A stretch of DNA of 64,000 bases. Origin: an uncultured Prevotella sp. (GTDB lineage: Bacteria; Bacteroidota; Bacteroidia; Bacteroidales; Bacteroidaceae). The stretch is taken from NCBI GenBank assembly GCA_900317685.1, contig ONHQ01000010.1:1-64000 (forward strand), read 5' to 3'. The notes under the pieces are model-generated. The model was not told where the DNA came from. It saw nothing but the letters and a program-made list of their open reading frames with translations, and did no database searches. Every line of letters starts with the position of its first letter. Positions within the stretch are counted from its first letter, which is position 1. Shown piece after piece: positions 53,730 to 62,765 of this stretch. Made by a program: the position numbers and the translations under genes.

Positions 53730-55175
53730 ATGAACTTTGAAGGTGTATTCAAACAGATAGACGACATCCTCTGGAAGGACGCGGGATGCTCCACGGCCCT
53801 CGACTACGTGGAGCAGAGCTCGTGGATCCTCTTCCTCAAATATCTCGACGACATGGAGCAGACGCGAGAGCTCAAGGCCGCCCTCATAGGTGAGGACTAC
53901 CACCGCTTCATCGACGGCAAATACCGCTGGAGCGCTTGGGCCATGCCTCGCGACAGCGAGGGCAACTACGACCACACCCACGCCCTCGTGGGCCAAGACC
54001 TGCTCGACTTCGTCAACAAGGAGCTGTGGCCCCACCTCGCTAAGTTCAAGGACAACCACGACAGCAACACCATAGAATATAAGGTCGGCGTCATCTTCAC
54101 CGAGATTAGCAACAGGCTCACGAGTGGCTACACGCTGCGCGGCGTCATCGAGCAGGTGGACAAGCTCCACTTCCAGACCGCCGACGATAAGCACGAGATG
54201 TCGGCTCTCTATGAGGAGCGGCTGCGGCAGATGGGCAACGCCGGGCGCAACGGCGGTGAGTACTACACCGCGCGGCCGCTCATCCGCACCATCATCCGCG
54301 TGCTGAAGCCTCAGATTGGCGAGACCTTCTACGACGGCGCCGCGGGCAGCTGCGGATTCCCCTGCGAGGCCTACCTCTATATGCACGACCACGCACGACC
54401 CGGCACCACCGACGAGGAGACGCTGCAGACACGCACCTTCTATGCCAAGGAGCTCAAGGGACTGGCTTATATCATCGGCATGATGAACATGATTCTCCAC
54501 GGCATCGAGAGTCCGGACATCATCAAGACGAACACCCTCGCAGAGCCCCTCGCCGACATACAGCCCCGCGACCAGGTCAACGTCATCGGCGCCAATCCGC
54601 CCTTTGGCGGCGCCGAGCGCGAGGAGATACAGCAGAACTTCCCCATCAAGAGCAGCGAGACGGCCTATATGTTCCTGCAGCACTTCATCAAGATGCTAAA
54701 GCCAGGCGGCCGGGCGGGCATCGTCATCAAGAACACGTTCCTCAGCAACTCCGACAATGCCAGCGTGGCCCTGCGCAAGAAGCTGCTCACCGAGTGCAAC
54801 CTTACCACGGTGCTCGACTTGCCCTCGGGCGTATTCACGGGAACGGGTGTGAAGACGGTGGTGCTCTTCTTCCGCAAGGGCGAGCCGACACGGAAGGTAT
54901 GGTACTACCAGCTCGACAAGCACTTCACCAAGACACATCCCCTGACCGAGGCTGACCTCGCCGAGTTCCTCAAGCTCCAGCCCGCCAAGGCCGAGAGCGA
55001 GCACTCATGGACTCTCGACACGACCACGCTCGACGACCACTACGACCTCAGCGTGAAAAACCCGAACAAGGTGGAAGAGGTCGATGAGCGCACACCGCAG
55101 GAAATTGCCTCCGTGCTCGTCAACCTCAACAAAGAAAACACGGAATTGCTCAAACAAATCATGGAAATGGTATGA
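53730..55175 (+). CDS. hsdM: Type I restriction-modification DNA methyltransferase subunit
   Basis: A 481-residue HsdM subunit that makes N6-methyladenine at the site chosen by HsdS. The N-terminal helical domain is followed by the SAM motif FYDGAAGSCGFP and the catalytic NPPFGG (motif IV, N-P-P-F). The ATG at 53730 is used; a GTG nine bases earlier is also in frame. It overlaps hsdS by four bases (ATGA). Confidence 0.95.
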   Translation: MNFEGVFKQIDDILWKDAGCSTALDYVEQSSWILFLKYLDDMEQTRELKAALIGEDYHRFIDGKYRWSAWAMPRDSEGNYDHTHALVGQDLLDFVNKELWPHLAKFKDNHDSNTIEYKVGVIFTEISNRLTSGYTLRGVIEQVDKLHFQTADDKHEMSALYEERLRQMGNAGRNGGEYYTARPLIRTIIRVLKPQIGETFYDGAAGSCGFPCEAYLYMHDHARPGTTDEETLQTRTFYAKELKGLAYIIGMMNMILHGIESPDIIKTNTLAEPLADIQPRDQVNVIGANPPFGGAEREEIQQNFPIKSSETAYMFLQHFIKMLKPGGRAGIVIKNTFLSNSDNASVALRKKLLTECNLTTVLDLPSGVFTGTGVKTVVLFFRKGEPTRKVWYYQLDKHFTKTHPLTEADLAEFLKLQPAKAESEHSWTLDTTTLDDHYDLSVKNPNKVEEVDERTPQEIASVLVNLNKENTELLKQIMEMV

Positions 55176-56278
55176 AAAAGGGATGGGAATATAAGAAGTT
55201 GGGGGAAGTTGCCAATGTAAACCATGGAAAGAATCAAAAGGCAGTTGAGGACGTTCATGGAAAATATCCTATATATGGAAGTGGCGGTAATATTATGGGA
55301 TTTGCCAACAACTATTTGTGTGATGCAGGGACTACAATCTTAGGAAGAAAAGGCACTATCAATAACCCTATATTTATTGAGACCAAATTTTGGAATGTTG
55401 ACACGGCATTTGGAATTTCAGCAAAGGAAGGAACTGATAAGAAATATATATACTATTTTGTTAAAAGTCAAGATTGGTCTAAGAAAGACACTGGCACGAC
55501 ATTGCCAAGTCTTACTCAGAAAGTTGTTAAGGATACTACAGTTCCCGTTCCCCCTCTCTCCGAGCAGCAGCGCATTGTCTCTTATCTCGACTCCGCCTTT
55601 GCGAAGATTGATGCTGTAGCAAAGAACGCAGAAGACTCCCTCAATGAAGCCAAGGCCTTGTTCCAGTCGGCTTTGACCAAAATGATGGAGCCGAAAGAAG
55701 GGTGGGAGGAAAAGGCATTAAAAATGTGCTCTACCAAAATTGGTGATGGCTTACACGGTACTCCCAAATATGATGAAAACGGAGAATATTATTTTATAAA
55801 TGGTAATAATTTAGATGATGGTAAAATTGAAATAAGCAATACTACAAAGAGGGTAAATATTATTGAATATAACAAAAACAAAGTAGACTTAAACGAGAAT
55901 TCTGTTCTGCTATCAATTAATGGCACTATAGGTAAAACTGCATTTTATAATGACGAAAAAATTATTCTCGGCAAAAGTGCATGTTACATTAATGTCATTC
56001 CAATATTGAAGAAAGAATATTTGAGATATTTTTTTCTTTCTAAAAGATTTTTAGAGTATGCTAAGCACAATGTAAGGCAAGCTACTATAATGAATTTAGG
56101 TTTAAGAGAAATAAGAGAAATGAAGTTATTTATACCTCCAATCTCAACACAACAGACTATTGTTGCCACCCTCGACTCTCTCAAGTCCAAGGTGGACCAA
56201 CTACAAGCCAACCTCTCCCGCACCCTCACGGAGTGCGCGGCTCTAAAGCAGTCAATATTACGTCAAACCTTTGAATAA
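55172..56278 (+). CDS. hsdS: Type I restriction-modification specificity subunit
   Basis: A 368-residue HsdS with two target-recognition domains, each followed by a conserved helical spacer: PPLSEQQRIVSYLDSAFAKI and PPISTQQTIVATLDSLKSKV. The two recognition domains (about 55200-55540 and 55710-56140) are strongly AT-rich compared with the spacers. This is the usual sign that recognition domains were exchanged from other sources. No nearby recombinase or second hsdS fragment was seen. Confidence 0.93.
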   Translation: MKKGWEYKKLGEVANVNHGKNQKAVEDVHGKYPIYGSGGNIMGFANNYLCDAGTTILGRKGTINNPIFIETKFWNVDTAFGISAKEGTDKKYIYYFVKSQDWSKKDTGTTLPSLTQKVVKDTTVPVPPLSEQQRIVSYLDSAFAKIDAVAKNAEDSLNEAKALFQSALTKMMEPKEGWEEKALKMCSTKIGDGLHGTPKYDENGEYYFINGNNLDDGKIEISNTTKRVNIIEYNKNKVDLNENSVLLSINGTIGKTAFYNDEKIILGKSACYINVIPILKKEYLRYFFLSKRFLEYAKHNVRQATIMNLGLREIREMKLFIPPISTQQTIVATLDSLKSKVDQLQANLSRTLTECAALKQSILRQTFE

Positions 56279-56285
56279 AAAAATT

Positions 56286-57194
56286 ATGATACCTACATTC
56301 GATAAATTCATGTTCCCCGTACTCAACTACATGAGGGATGGCAAAGAGCGGACCAACAAAGAGATACAACATGAAATGGTCCGGCGATTCGGACTGAAAG
56401 AAGACGATTTGCGGGAAACCACAGATGGGGGAACCAACAAGTTTCAAGGTAATGTGAACTGGGCTCTTACGTTTCTTTATCAGGCCGGACTTTTGTCGAA
56501 GCCAAAGAAAGGTCATCATATCATCTCACAAAGTGGTATCAAATATCTCGCAGAAGGCATTACAGCTATCAGCGAGAAGGAGTTGGTGAAACGTTTCGGC
56601 AATGTAAACCCCAAGTTCTTTTTCTCGAATGTAGAGAAGAAGCCAACAAAAGCTGATTCACAAGAGAGTTTGAAAACGCCCGAGGAAATGATTCACTCCG
56701 CAGCCGACAAACTCAACGAGGCACTTATTACTGAGTTGCTCGATAAGGTGAAGTCCATTGCCCCCAAGGACTTTGAGCACATAGTGGTTCAATTATTAGT
56801 GAAGATGGGCTACGGTGGCAGCATTGAGGATGCGGCAAAAGTCACGAAGTTCTCAGGTGACGAAGGAATCGACGGCATCATCAAAGAGGATGTCCTTGGC
56901 TTGGACTCTATTTATATTCAGGCAAAGCGTTATACGAGCGGCAGTGTCCAGCGTCCGGAAATTCAAGCCTTTGTCGGTGCTCTGTCTCCGAAACACGCCA
57001 AGAAAGGAGTCTTCATCACCACTTCCCAATTCAGCCAAAACGCCATTGAATATGCTAAGTCCGCAGAGGCTCGCATTATTCTTATAGATGGCAGACAACT
57101 TTGCAAGTATATGATACAGTTTGGTCTCGGCGTGACCACAAGAGAGGTAATCGAGATAAAGAGCATTGACAGCGATTACTTCGATTTTGAGTAG
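56286..57194 (+). CDS. Mrr-like restriction endonuclease
   Basis: A 302-residue protein with an N-terminal winged-helix Mrr domain (FPVLNYMRDGKERTNKEIQH) and a C-terminal Mrr catalytic domain of the PD-(D/E)xK fold (GDEGIDGIIKED and then YIQAKRY, with Gln in the E/Q-x-K position). Mrr enzymes cut DNA with foreign methylation. It starts eight bases after hsdS within the type I locus, so it could complement the modification with methyl-dependent restriction. Confidence 0.9.
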   Translation: MIPTFDKFMFPVLNYMRDGKERTNKEIQHEMVRRFGLKEDDLRETTDGGTNKFQGNVNWALTFLYQAGLLSKPKKGHHIISQSGIKYLAEGITAISEKELVKRFGNVNPKFFFSNVEKKPTKADSQESLKTPEEMIHSAADKLNEALITELLDKVKSIAPKDFEHIVVQLLVKMGYGGSIEDAAKVTKFSGDEGIDGIIKEDVLGLDSIYIQAKRYTSGSVQRPEIQAFVGALSPKHAKKGVFITTSQFSQNAIEYAKSAEARIILIDGRQLCKYMIQFGLGVTTREVIEIKSIDSDYFDFE

Positions 57195-57201
57195 CCAAGT
57201 A

Positions 57202-57280
57202 GTTAGTGTCACTAACCAGTTGAAGGAGGCAGAATTTCCTCACTTATAGTTGCTTATTACAAAATAATTGCTTAAGTTTG
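57202..57280 (+). promoter_or_regulatory. Promoter and palindrome before the AAA-ATPase/nuclease gene
   Basis: GTTAGTG (57202-57208) and CACTAAC (57210-57216) form a palindrome. Downstream GTTG (57249-57252), a spacer of 20 and TAAGTTTG (57273-57280) make a promoter. The gene may thus be expressed apart from hsdMS. Confidence 0.55.
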
Positions 57281-57301
57281 CAAAAGAAACAAGAAAACCG
57301 C

Positions 57302-58870
57302 ATGATGGGACAGATGAAAAGAAAATATCCCGTAGGCATACAGACCTTTGAGAAGATAATTAAGGAGAAGATGACCTACGTTGACAAGACCAAGTTTGTC
57401 TATAAGTTGGCTCATGGAACACAGAACAACTTCTTGAGCCGTCCTCGCCGCTTCGGTAAGTCGCTGCTTGTCTCTACTTTGCAAGCCTACTTTGAGGGCA
57501 GGAAGGAACTCTTCAAGGGTCTCGCCATTGAGAAGCTGGAGACGGAGTGGACAAAGTATCCTGTCATCCACCTCGACTTGAGCCGTGGAAAATATTACAG
57601 TGCTGAGAACCTGCACGGTGTGCTGAATATGGTTCTTGGCATCTGCGAGGAGCCATACCACATAGTGCCTGCGAATCTGCGTGACTATAGCGCACGACTG
57701 AATACGATTATCCGCACGGCCGTCAAGCAGACGGGGCAGAAGGCCGTGATTCTCATCGACGAGTATGACGCTCCCATGCTCGACAGCATCACTGACGAGA
57801 ACCTGCGGAAGCAGATCAGGAATATCATGGGCGACTTCTTCAGTCCGCTAAAGGCCAATGAGGGCATTGAGCGCTTTGTCTTTCTGACGGGCATCACCAA
57901 GTTCTCACAGTTGAGCATCTTCTCCGAGCTGAACAACATCACCAACATCAGCATGAAGGATGACTATGCGGCTATCTGCGGAATCACCGAGCAGGAGATG
58001 CTCGACAACTTTCAGGAAGGCATCGCAGAGACTGCCCAAGCCAATGGCATGACCTACGACGAGGTGGTGGATAAGCTGCGGCAGCAGTACGACGGCTACC
58101 GCTTCTCTGCCAACGGCGAGAACATCTATAACCCTTACAGCCTGCTGAACGCTTTCACCGACAAGGATTTCCAAAACTATTGGTTCTCTTCCGGCACACC
58201 CACCTTTCTCTTGGAGTTGATGCGCGACAACGGCATGCTCGTCCCCGACCTTGAAGATGTGATGGCAACGAAAGACCAGTTCGACGCACCCACGGAGCAA
58301 GCCTCCGACCCTGTGCCCATCTTGTACCAGAGCGGCTACATCACTATCAAAAATTACGAATATGGTGCTTACACGCTTGCCTTCCCCAACGAAGAGGTCA
58401 GGCAGGGGTTCAACACTTTTACGCTCAACTACTTGGCTCCCACCTATGGCAGACAACGCACGTCCTTTGGACTGCGTTTCGGCAATGCCATGCGGGCCGA
58501 CGACATCGACAGTGCCATGGAGGCCTTGCGTGTTTTCCTCGCCGGATTTCCCTATGACGTTCATCTCAACCATGAGAAAGATTTCCAAGCTATTATCTAT
58601 ACGATCTTTGAGGTGCTTAACTTCACCATACAGGCAGAGGCACGTACCGCACAGGGGCACGTGGACATCTTAGTGCAGACCAAGACATCCATCTTTGTCA
58701 TGGAACTGAAACTTGACAAGTCGGCCGAAGAGGCTTTAGCGCAGATTGACGACAAGGCTTATGCACTGCCATGGAGGCAAGACGGCAGACACGTTTTCAA
58801 GGTCGGTATCAACTTTTCTATAAAGGAAAGAACAGTGACTGAGTGGAAATACGTGGAAGTGCAGAAATAA
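57302..58870 (+). CDS. AAA-ATPase-like protein with PD-(D/E)xK nuclease domain
   Basis: A 522-residue protein of a family abundant in Bacteroidales (AAA-ATPase_like plus PDDEXK_9/DUF1703). The Walker A-like motif is SRPRRFGKSLLVSTL, the Walker B-like VILIDEYDAPML. The C-terminal nuclease part has GHVDILVQTKTSIFVMELKL, with the D...ExK residues. Its biological role is not established. Several ATGs lie near the start (57302, 57305, 57314). It lies between mrr and a fragment of hsdR. Confidence 0.88.
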   Translation: MMGQMKRKYPVGIQTFEKIIKEKMTYVDKTKFVYKLAHGTQNNFLSRPRRFGKSLLVSTLQAYFEGRKELFKGLAIEKLETEWTKYPVIHLDLSRGKYYSAENLHGVLNMVLGICEEPYHIVPANLRDYSARLNTIIRTAVKQTGQKAVILIDEYDAPMLDSITDENLRKQIRNIMGDFFSPLKANEGIERFVFLTGITKFSQLSIFSELNNITNISMKDDYAAICGITEQEMLDNFQEGIAETAQANGMTYDEVVDKLRQQYDGYRFSANGENIYNPYSLLNAFTDKDFQNYWFSSGTPTFLLELMRDNGMLVPDLEDVMATKDQFDAPTEQASDPVPILYQSGYITIKNYEYGAYTLAFPNEEVRQGFNTFTLNYLAPTYGRQRTSFGLRFGNAMRADDIDSAMEALRVFLAGFPYDVHLNHEKDFQAIIYTIFEVLNFTIQAEARTAQGHVDILVQTKTSIFVMELKLDKSAEEALAQIDDKAYALPWRQDGRHVFKVGINFSIKERTVTEWKYVEVQK

Positions 58871-58880
58871 CAACCAGTCT

Positions 58881-58985
58881 ATGAAAGAGAGCGATACACG
58901 ACTTCACAAGATCGACCCGCAGCTCAAGGTTGCCGGGTGGGACGTCGGCAGCAGGCAAGGATTGCACTTTAGTAAAGTGGCATAG
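58881..58985 (+). pseudogene. Fragment of an hsdR 5' end
   Basis: The first about 60 bases match the start of hsdR (59328-59387) with only a few changes: MKESDTRLHKIDPQLKVAGW against MNESDTRLHKIDPQLKAAGW. It then breaks off into unrelated sequence and stops. It starts ten bases after the preceding gene, so hsdR, or an allele of it, once began here. Confidence 0.85.
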
Positions 58986-59126
58986 ACCTTATTTTTGCAT
59001 TTTAGTAAAGTGACATAGACATAATTCTTGCATTTTAGTAAAGTGACATAGGTTCAATTCGTGCATTTTAGTAAAGTGAGAATGATAAATTTCTGTATTT
59101 TAGTAAAGTAGGAATAAATTTTTTAT
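58964..59126. repeat. 33-bp iteron-like tandem repeat, five units
   Basis: Units start at 58964, 58997, 59030, 59063 and 59095. The core GCATTTTAGTAAAGTGACAT is conserved, and the rest of each unit varies. In the first unit the core is a palindrome CACTTT-AGT-AAAGTG. The array ends just before a promoter and may bind a regulator. Confidence 0.85.
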
Positions 59127-59134
59127 TATCTTTG
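59127..59134 (+). promoter_or_regulatory. Promoter -7 element after the iterons
   Basis: TATCTTTG, 30 bases before the ATG of a gene remnant and 193 before hsdR. It may now drive hsdR. Confidence 0.5.
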
Positions 59135-59164
59135 TCTCCATAATAATCAGCATAACAAGACCAT

Positions 59165-59303
59165 ATGATAGACAAACGCGTGATAGAGCAAGTTGTTCAG
59201 GAGCAGAAGCTGGAATTGGAAGGCGGCAAACCATCATGGAAGGTGGGAAAGTCATCAAGGTGATACCAGCCTATGAATGGTTGTGTAATCATTAAGTGTT
59301 TTT
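59165..59303 (+). pseudogene. Collapsed gene: start joined to end
   Basis: From the ATG at 59165 the frame reads MIDKRVIEQVVQEQKLELEG and stops soon after (59263). A different frame then gives GGKVIKVIPAYEWLCNH and a stop (59294-59296). These look like the N-terminus and the C-terminus of one larger protein, possibly an AAA-type ATP-binding protein, joined by an internal deletion. The family assignment is from memory of similar ends and is weak. Confidence 0.5.
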
Positions 59304-59327
59304 ATTCCTAACTTGTAAATATTAGCA

Positions 59328-61634
59328 ATGAACGAGAGCGATACACGACTTCACAAAATCGACCCGCAGCTCAAGGCTGCCGGGTGGGGCGTGGTGGACG
59401 GCAGCTACGTCACCACGGAATACTACTTCACCCGTGGCAAGGTGAGCAAGACCGTGAGGAACAAGCCGAAGAAGGCGGACTATGTGCTCATCTACCGCAA
59501 CGTGAAGCTCGCTATCGTGGAGGCCAAGAGCGACGAGGTGGGCTACCGCGAGGGTGTGGCGCAGGCCAAGGACTATGCCCGCACGCTCGACATTCGCTTC
59601 ACCTATGCCGCCGACGGCGACCATATCTACGAGATAGACCGCGACCCGCAGCACGGCGGCGAGAAGGTGGTGGGCGCGTTTCCCTCGCCCGACGAGCTCT
59701 GGCAGCGGCTGTTCGGCAAGGCCGACCATTGGCGCGACGCCTTTCGCACGCAAGCGTTCTACCAGGACAGCGAGAAGCGGCTGCGCTACTATCAGGAGAT
59801 TGCCGTCAACCACGTGCTCGACGGCATCGCGCGCGGCGAGAAACGCATACTGCTCACCTTAGCCACGGGCACGGGCAAGACGCTCATCGCCTTCCATATC
59901 GCCTGGAAACTGTTTCAGACACGATGGAACGTAGCCGGCACCGGCACTCGACCGAAGATCCTCTTCCTCACCGACCGCAACATCCTGGCCAACCAAGCCT
60001 TCAACAAGTTCAACGGCTTTGCGTCCGACGCATTAGTGAGAATACGCCCGGGCTCGGTACGCAAGAATGGTGAGGTGCCCACCAACGGCTCGGTCTTCTT
60101 CACCATCTTCCAAACCTTCATGGCGGGCGAGGAGCCTTACTTCGGACAATACCCCAAGGACTTCTTCGACCTGATCATCATCGACGAGTGCCACCGTGGC
60201 GGCGCCAACGACGAGAGCCAATGGCGCGGCATCCTGGAATACTTCGACTCGGCGGTGCAGCTCGGACTGACGGCGACGCCACGCGTGGCGATGAACGTCA
60301 ACACCTATCAGTATTTCTCCTACCATGCCTACGAATACTCGCTCCGGCAGGGCATCGACGACGGCTTCCTCACACCCTTCCGTCATTTCAACATGAAGTC
60401 GACCATCGACGAATATCACTACACCCCCGACGACACCGTACTGGCCGGTGAGGTGGACCCCGCCAAAACCTACACCGAGCAGAACTTCTACCACGGCGAC
60501 ATCGCCATCGCCGAGCGCGACCGCGGGCGCGTCCGGCAGTTCATGGACAAGATGAGCAATCCCAACGAGAAGACCATCGTCTTCTGCGCCAGCCAGGCCC
60601 ACGCCGCCGTCATCCGCGACATGATCAACCAGTACCACCGGAAGCAGACGGGCGACTACGGCAGCGACTACTGCGTGCGCGTGACGGCCAACGACGGCGA
60701 GCAGGGCGAGGAATGGCTCAGCGAGTTTGAGGACAACGAGAAGACCATCCCCACCATCCTCACCACAAGCGAGAAGCTCTCGACGGGTGTGGACGCGCTC
60801 AACGTGAGGAATATCGTGCTGATGCGACCCATCAACTCGATGATAGAATTTAAGCAGATCATCGGCCGTGGCACGCGGCTCTACGACGGGAAGTATTTCT
60901 TCACCGTCTTCGACTTTGTCAGAGCCTACGAGCATTTCGCCCAGCCCCAGTGGGACGGCGAGGCGGTGTGCCCCGTCTGCGGCAACAACCCCTGCACATG
61001 CAAGAAACCGAAGCCCGGCGGAGGAAGCACGCCCGGTGGCGGACATGCCAAGCCGAAGAAGCAGACGATAGAGATAGCGCTGTCCGATGGACGCCGGCGC
61101 GCTATCAAGTATCAGACCGAGGTGATGTTCTGGAGCCCGGATGGCAAGCCCGTGCCGGCGCAGGACTTCATCAGGGAGATGTATGGGCGTCTGCCCGACT
61201 TCTACTCCTCCGTCGACGACCTGAAACGGCAATGGGCCGACCCCGCCACGCGAGAGACGCTGCTGGACAAACTGGGGCAGGCAGGCTACGACATGGATGT
61301 GCTCGCACAAATCCGACATATCATCGATGCCGACAATGCCGACCTGCTCGACGTGCTGGAATATATCTCCTACGCCATCAGCCCCATCGAGCGGAAGAAA
61401 CGGGCGGAGAAAACACGCGCCTTTGCCGACACGCTCCCCCCGGCGCAGAAGAGCTTCGTCAACTACATCATCGTGGCCTACGTGGAAAACGGCGTGAAGG
61501 AGCTGCGCCGCAACAACCTGCCCGGACTGATCGAGCAGAAGTTCCGCGACATCAACACCGGCATAGCTGCGTTAGGTGGCATACAGGCTGCAAAGCGGGT
61601 GTATGACAACTTCCAAAAAAAATTGTATCTGTGA
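59328..61634 (+). CDS. hsdR: Type I restriction-modification restriction subunit
   Basis: A 768-residue HsdR translocase-endonuclease. The N-terminal nuclease has KLAIVEAKSDE (E-x-K). The helicase motor shows TGTGKT at about 181-186, IIIDECHRGG (about 284) and IGRGTRLYDG. A Cys-rich stretch (CPVCGNNPCTCKKPKPGGGS) and a Gly/Pro linker precede the C-terminal helical domain that docks to the methylase. It is shorter than EcoR124-type HsdR and resembles the 750-800-residue branch. It is separated from hsdMS by two genes and a remnant. Confidence 0.94.
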   Translation: MNESDTRLHKIDPQLKAAGWGVVDGSYVTTEYYFTRGKVSKTVRNKPKKADYVLIYRNVKLAIVEAKSDEVGYREGVAQAKDYARTLDIRFTYAADGDHIYEIDRDPQHGGEKVVGAFPSPDELWQRLFGKADHWRDAFRTQAFYQDSEKRLRYYQEIAVNHVLDGIARGEKRILLTLATGTGKTLIAFHIAWKLFQTRWNVAGTGTRPKILFLTDRNILANQAFNKFNGFASDALVRIRPGSVRKNGEVPTNGSVFFTIFQTFMAGEEPYFGQYPKDFFDLIIIDECHRGGANDESQWRGILEYFDSAVQLGLTATPRVAMNVNTYQYFSYHAYEYSLRQGIDDGFLTPFRHFNMKSTIDEYHYTPDDTVLAGEVDPAKTYTEQNFYHGDIAIAERDRGRVRQFMDKMSNPNEKTIVFCASQAHAAVIRDMINQYHRKQTGDYGSDYCVRVTANDGEQGEEWLSEFEDNEKTIPTILTTSEKLSTGVDALNVRNIVLMRPINSMIEFKQIIGRGTRLYDGKYFFTVFDFVRAYEHFAQPQWDGEAVCPVCGNNPCTCKKPKPGGGSTPGGGHAKPKKQTIEIALSDGRRRAIKYQTEVMFWSPDGKPVPAQDFIREMYGRLPDFYSSVDDLKRQWADPATRETLLDKLGQAGYDMDVLAQIRHIIDADNADLLDVLEYISYAISPIERKKRAEKTRAFADTLPPAQKSFVNYIIVAYVENGVKELRRNNLPGLIEQKFRDINTGIAALGGIQAAKRVYDNFQKKLYL

Positions 61635-61793
61635 ATCATAACACGATGCAATACGATACTGTGTTATGGAATTGACCATTTGATAAAGGCTCGTATAGAT
61701 TCTATGGTATGCGCAGCCTTTGCGTTCTCCGCGCCTTTGCAAGAAAATATCTCTCCGTGGTCTCTGTGGCCTCTGTGTGAGATATTATTTCGC

Positions 61794-62273
61794 TTATCTG
61801 CCACAGATGGCCAGGCACACTTCGTGGGTCTTGCCATTCTTCTGTGTGCTGAGCGTGAATGCATAGCGATGAGCATCGTCCAAGGCTTCTCCGCCCTGAT
61901 AGCTCATCCAGCCCTCATCAACGGCATTGGCGTCGAGCCATCCATATTCGCGGCGCAGCTGCAGTTGCAAGGCAGCGTTGAGGTCAAAGGCCTCTTGCGC
62001 ATTGCGGCAAGCCTCGGTCAGCGTGCAGCTCTTCATCACCTTCAGCTTGCCGATCTGTTGGTATCTCACTACGACGCGGTCCCATTGTGTTCCTTTGTAG
62101 GTCAGACCATGATATACAGCCTCGTTGCCGTTGTCCGTCACCTCAGCCGGTGCTCCCAACATTTTCACAACGGTCTGTTCCTCACATCCCATTGCCAGGA
62201 TCATCATCTCCTTTTCTGCACTCATTGTCAGGCAAGCGATTGCTGCCACGACGGTCATCATGAATCTTTTCAT
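61794..62273 (-). CDS. Small exported protein, unknown family
   Basis: A 159-residue protein with a signal peptide (MKRFMMTVVAAIACLTMSA). The mature start (MGCEEQTVVKMLGAPAEVTD followed by NAVYHG-like residues) recalls the BamE/SmpA-like fold, in which a short helix and a Gly-x-Pro turn precede strands; this is only a resemblance. Nothing nearby points to a role. Confidence 0.7.
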   Translation of the reverse strand: MKRFMMTVVAAIACLTMSAEKEMMILAMGCEEQTVVKMLGAPAEVTDNGNEAVYHGLTYKGTQWDRVVVRYQQIGKLKVMKSCTLTEACRNAQEAFDLNAALQLQLRREYGWLDANAVDEGWMSYQGGEALDDAHRYAFTLSTQKNGKTHEVCLAICGR

Positions 62274-62356
62274 ACGTTTTTCTCCTTATAATATAAATAG
62301 GAGTGCATCGGGTCGTCTCCATCTTTGGAAACCAGCCCAATCCCCTTTTCCGATGA

Positions 62357-62387
62357 CAAAGATAAGGAAAAAACGTAGTTCCTCAAC
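62357..62387 (-). promoter_or_regulatory. Promoter of the small exported protein gene
   Basis: The minus strand reads GTTG (62384-62387), a spacer of 19 and TATCTTTG (62357-62364), 84 bases before the ATG. Confidence 0.6.
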
Positions 62388-62569
62388 ACCTGCTCACCCC
62401 TCCAGCGCCCTTCTTCACGCCATCTTCACACCTTTGTAGCAGGTTTGACAAATTCCAGAGTGCTGGATATATTCCGTTGTTCTGATATGTGTCTTTTTCT
62501 CGGATTACAGCTCTGTAGTTGGTTAGAGAGGGCACAGCTCAAGGAAAATAATTATTTAACCAAAACCAA

Positions 62570-62718
62570 GAAAAACCTCTTTGTGTCAGCGCCAAGGGCT
62601 CAAGCCCTTTGCCATTTTCGGTTTGAGGGTTTATGAGAGACACGCCTCTCAGCGCCCTCAAACCGCAAATAGCAGATTCTCCTACGTCGAATCTTGTTGC
62701 TGACACAAAGGAAAACCT
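62570..62718. repeat. 149-bp nested palindromic element
   Basis: The outer arms around CTTTGTGTCAGC (about 62578-62590) and GCTGACACAAAG (62699-62710) pair. Inside lie AAGGGC-TCAA-GCCCTT (62594-62609) and GGTTTGAGGG (62620-62629) with CCCTCAAACC (62655-62664). No gene is supported in 62274-62765. It is probably a noncoding repeat element and sits directly downstream of the FecR gene. Confidence 0.7.
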
Positions 62719-62765
62719 TGGGCACAGTGGATATTTTCCGTGGCGCAGTAATTGTTCGTACTCCG

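Noticed and set aside
53718-54683. 321-residue minus-strand frame
   Set aside because: It lies entirely opposite hsdM and is a shadow of GC-rich codon use, as are the long frames opposite the fabG-like gene and hsdR.
58964-59126. CRISPR-like 33-base repeats
   Set aside because: The variable tails are short and part of a constant 33-base period; the units look like iterons. No cas genes are present.
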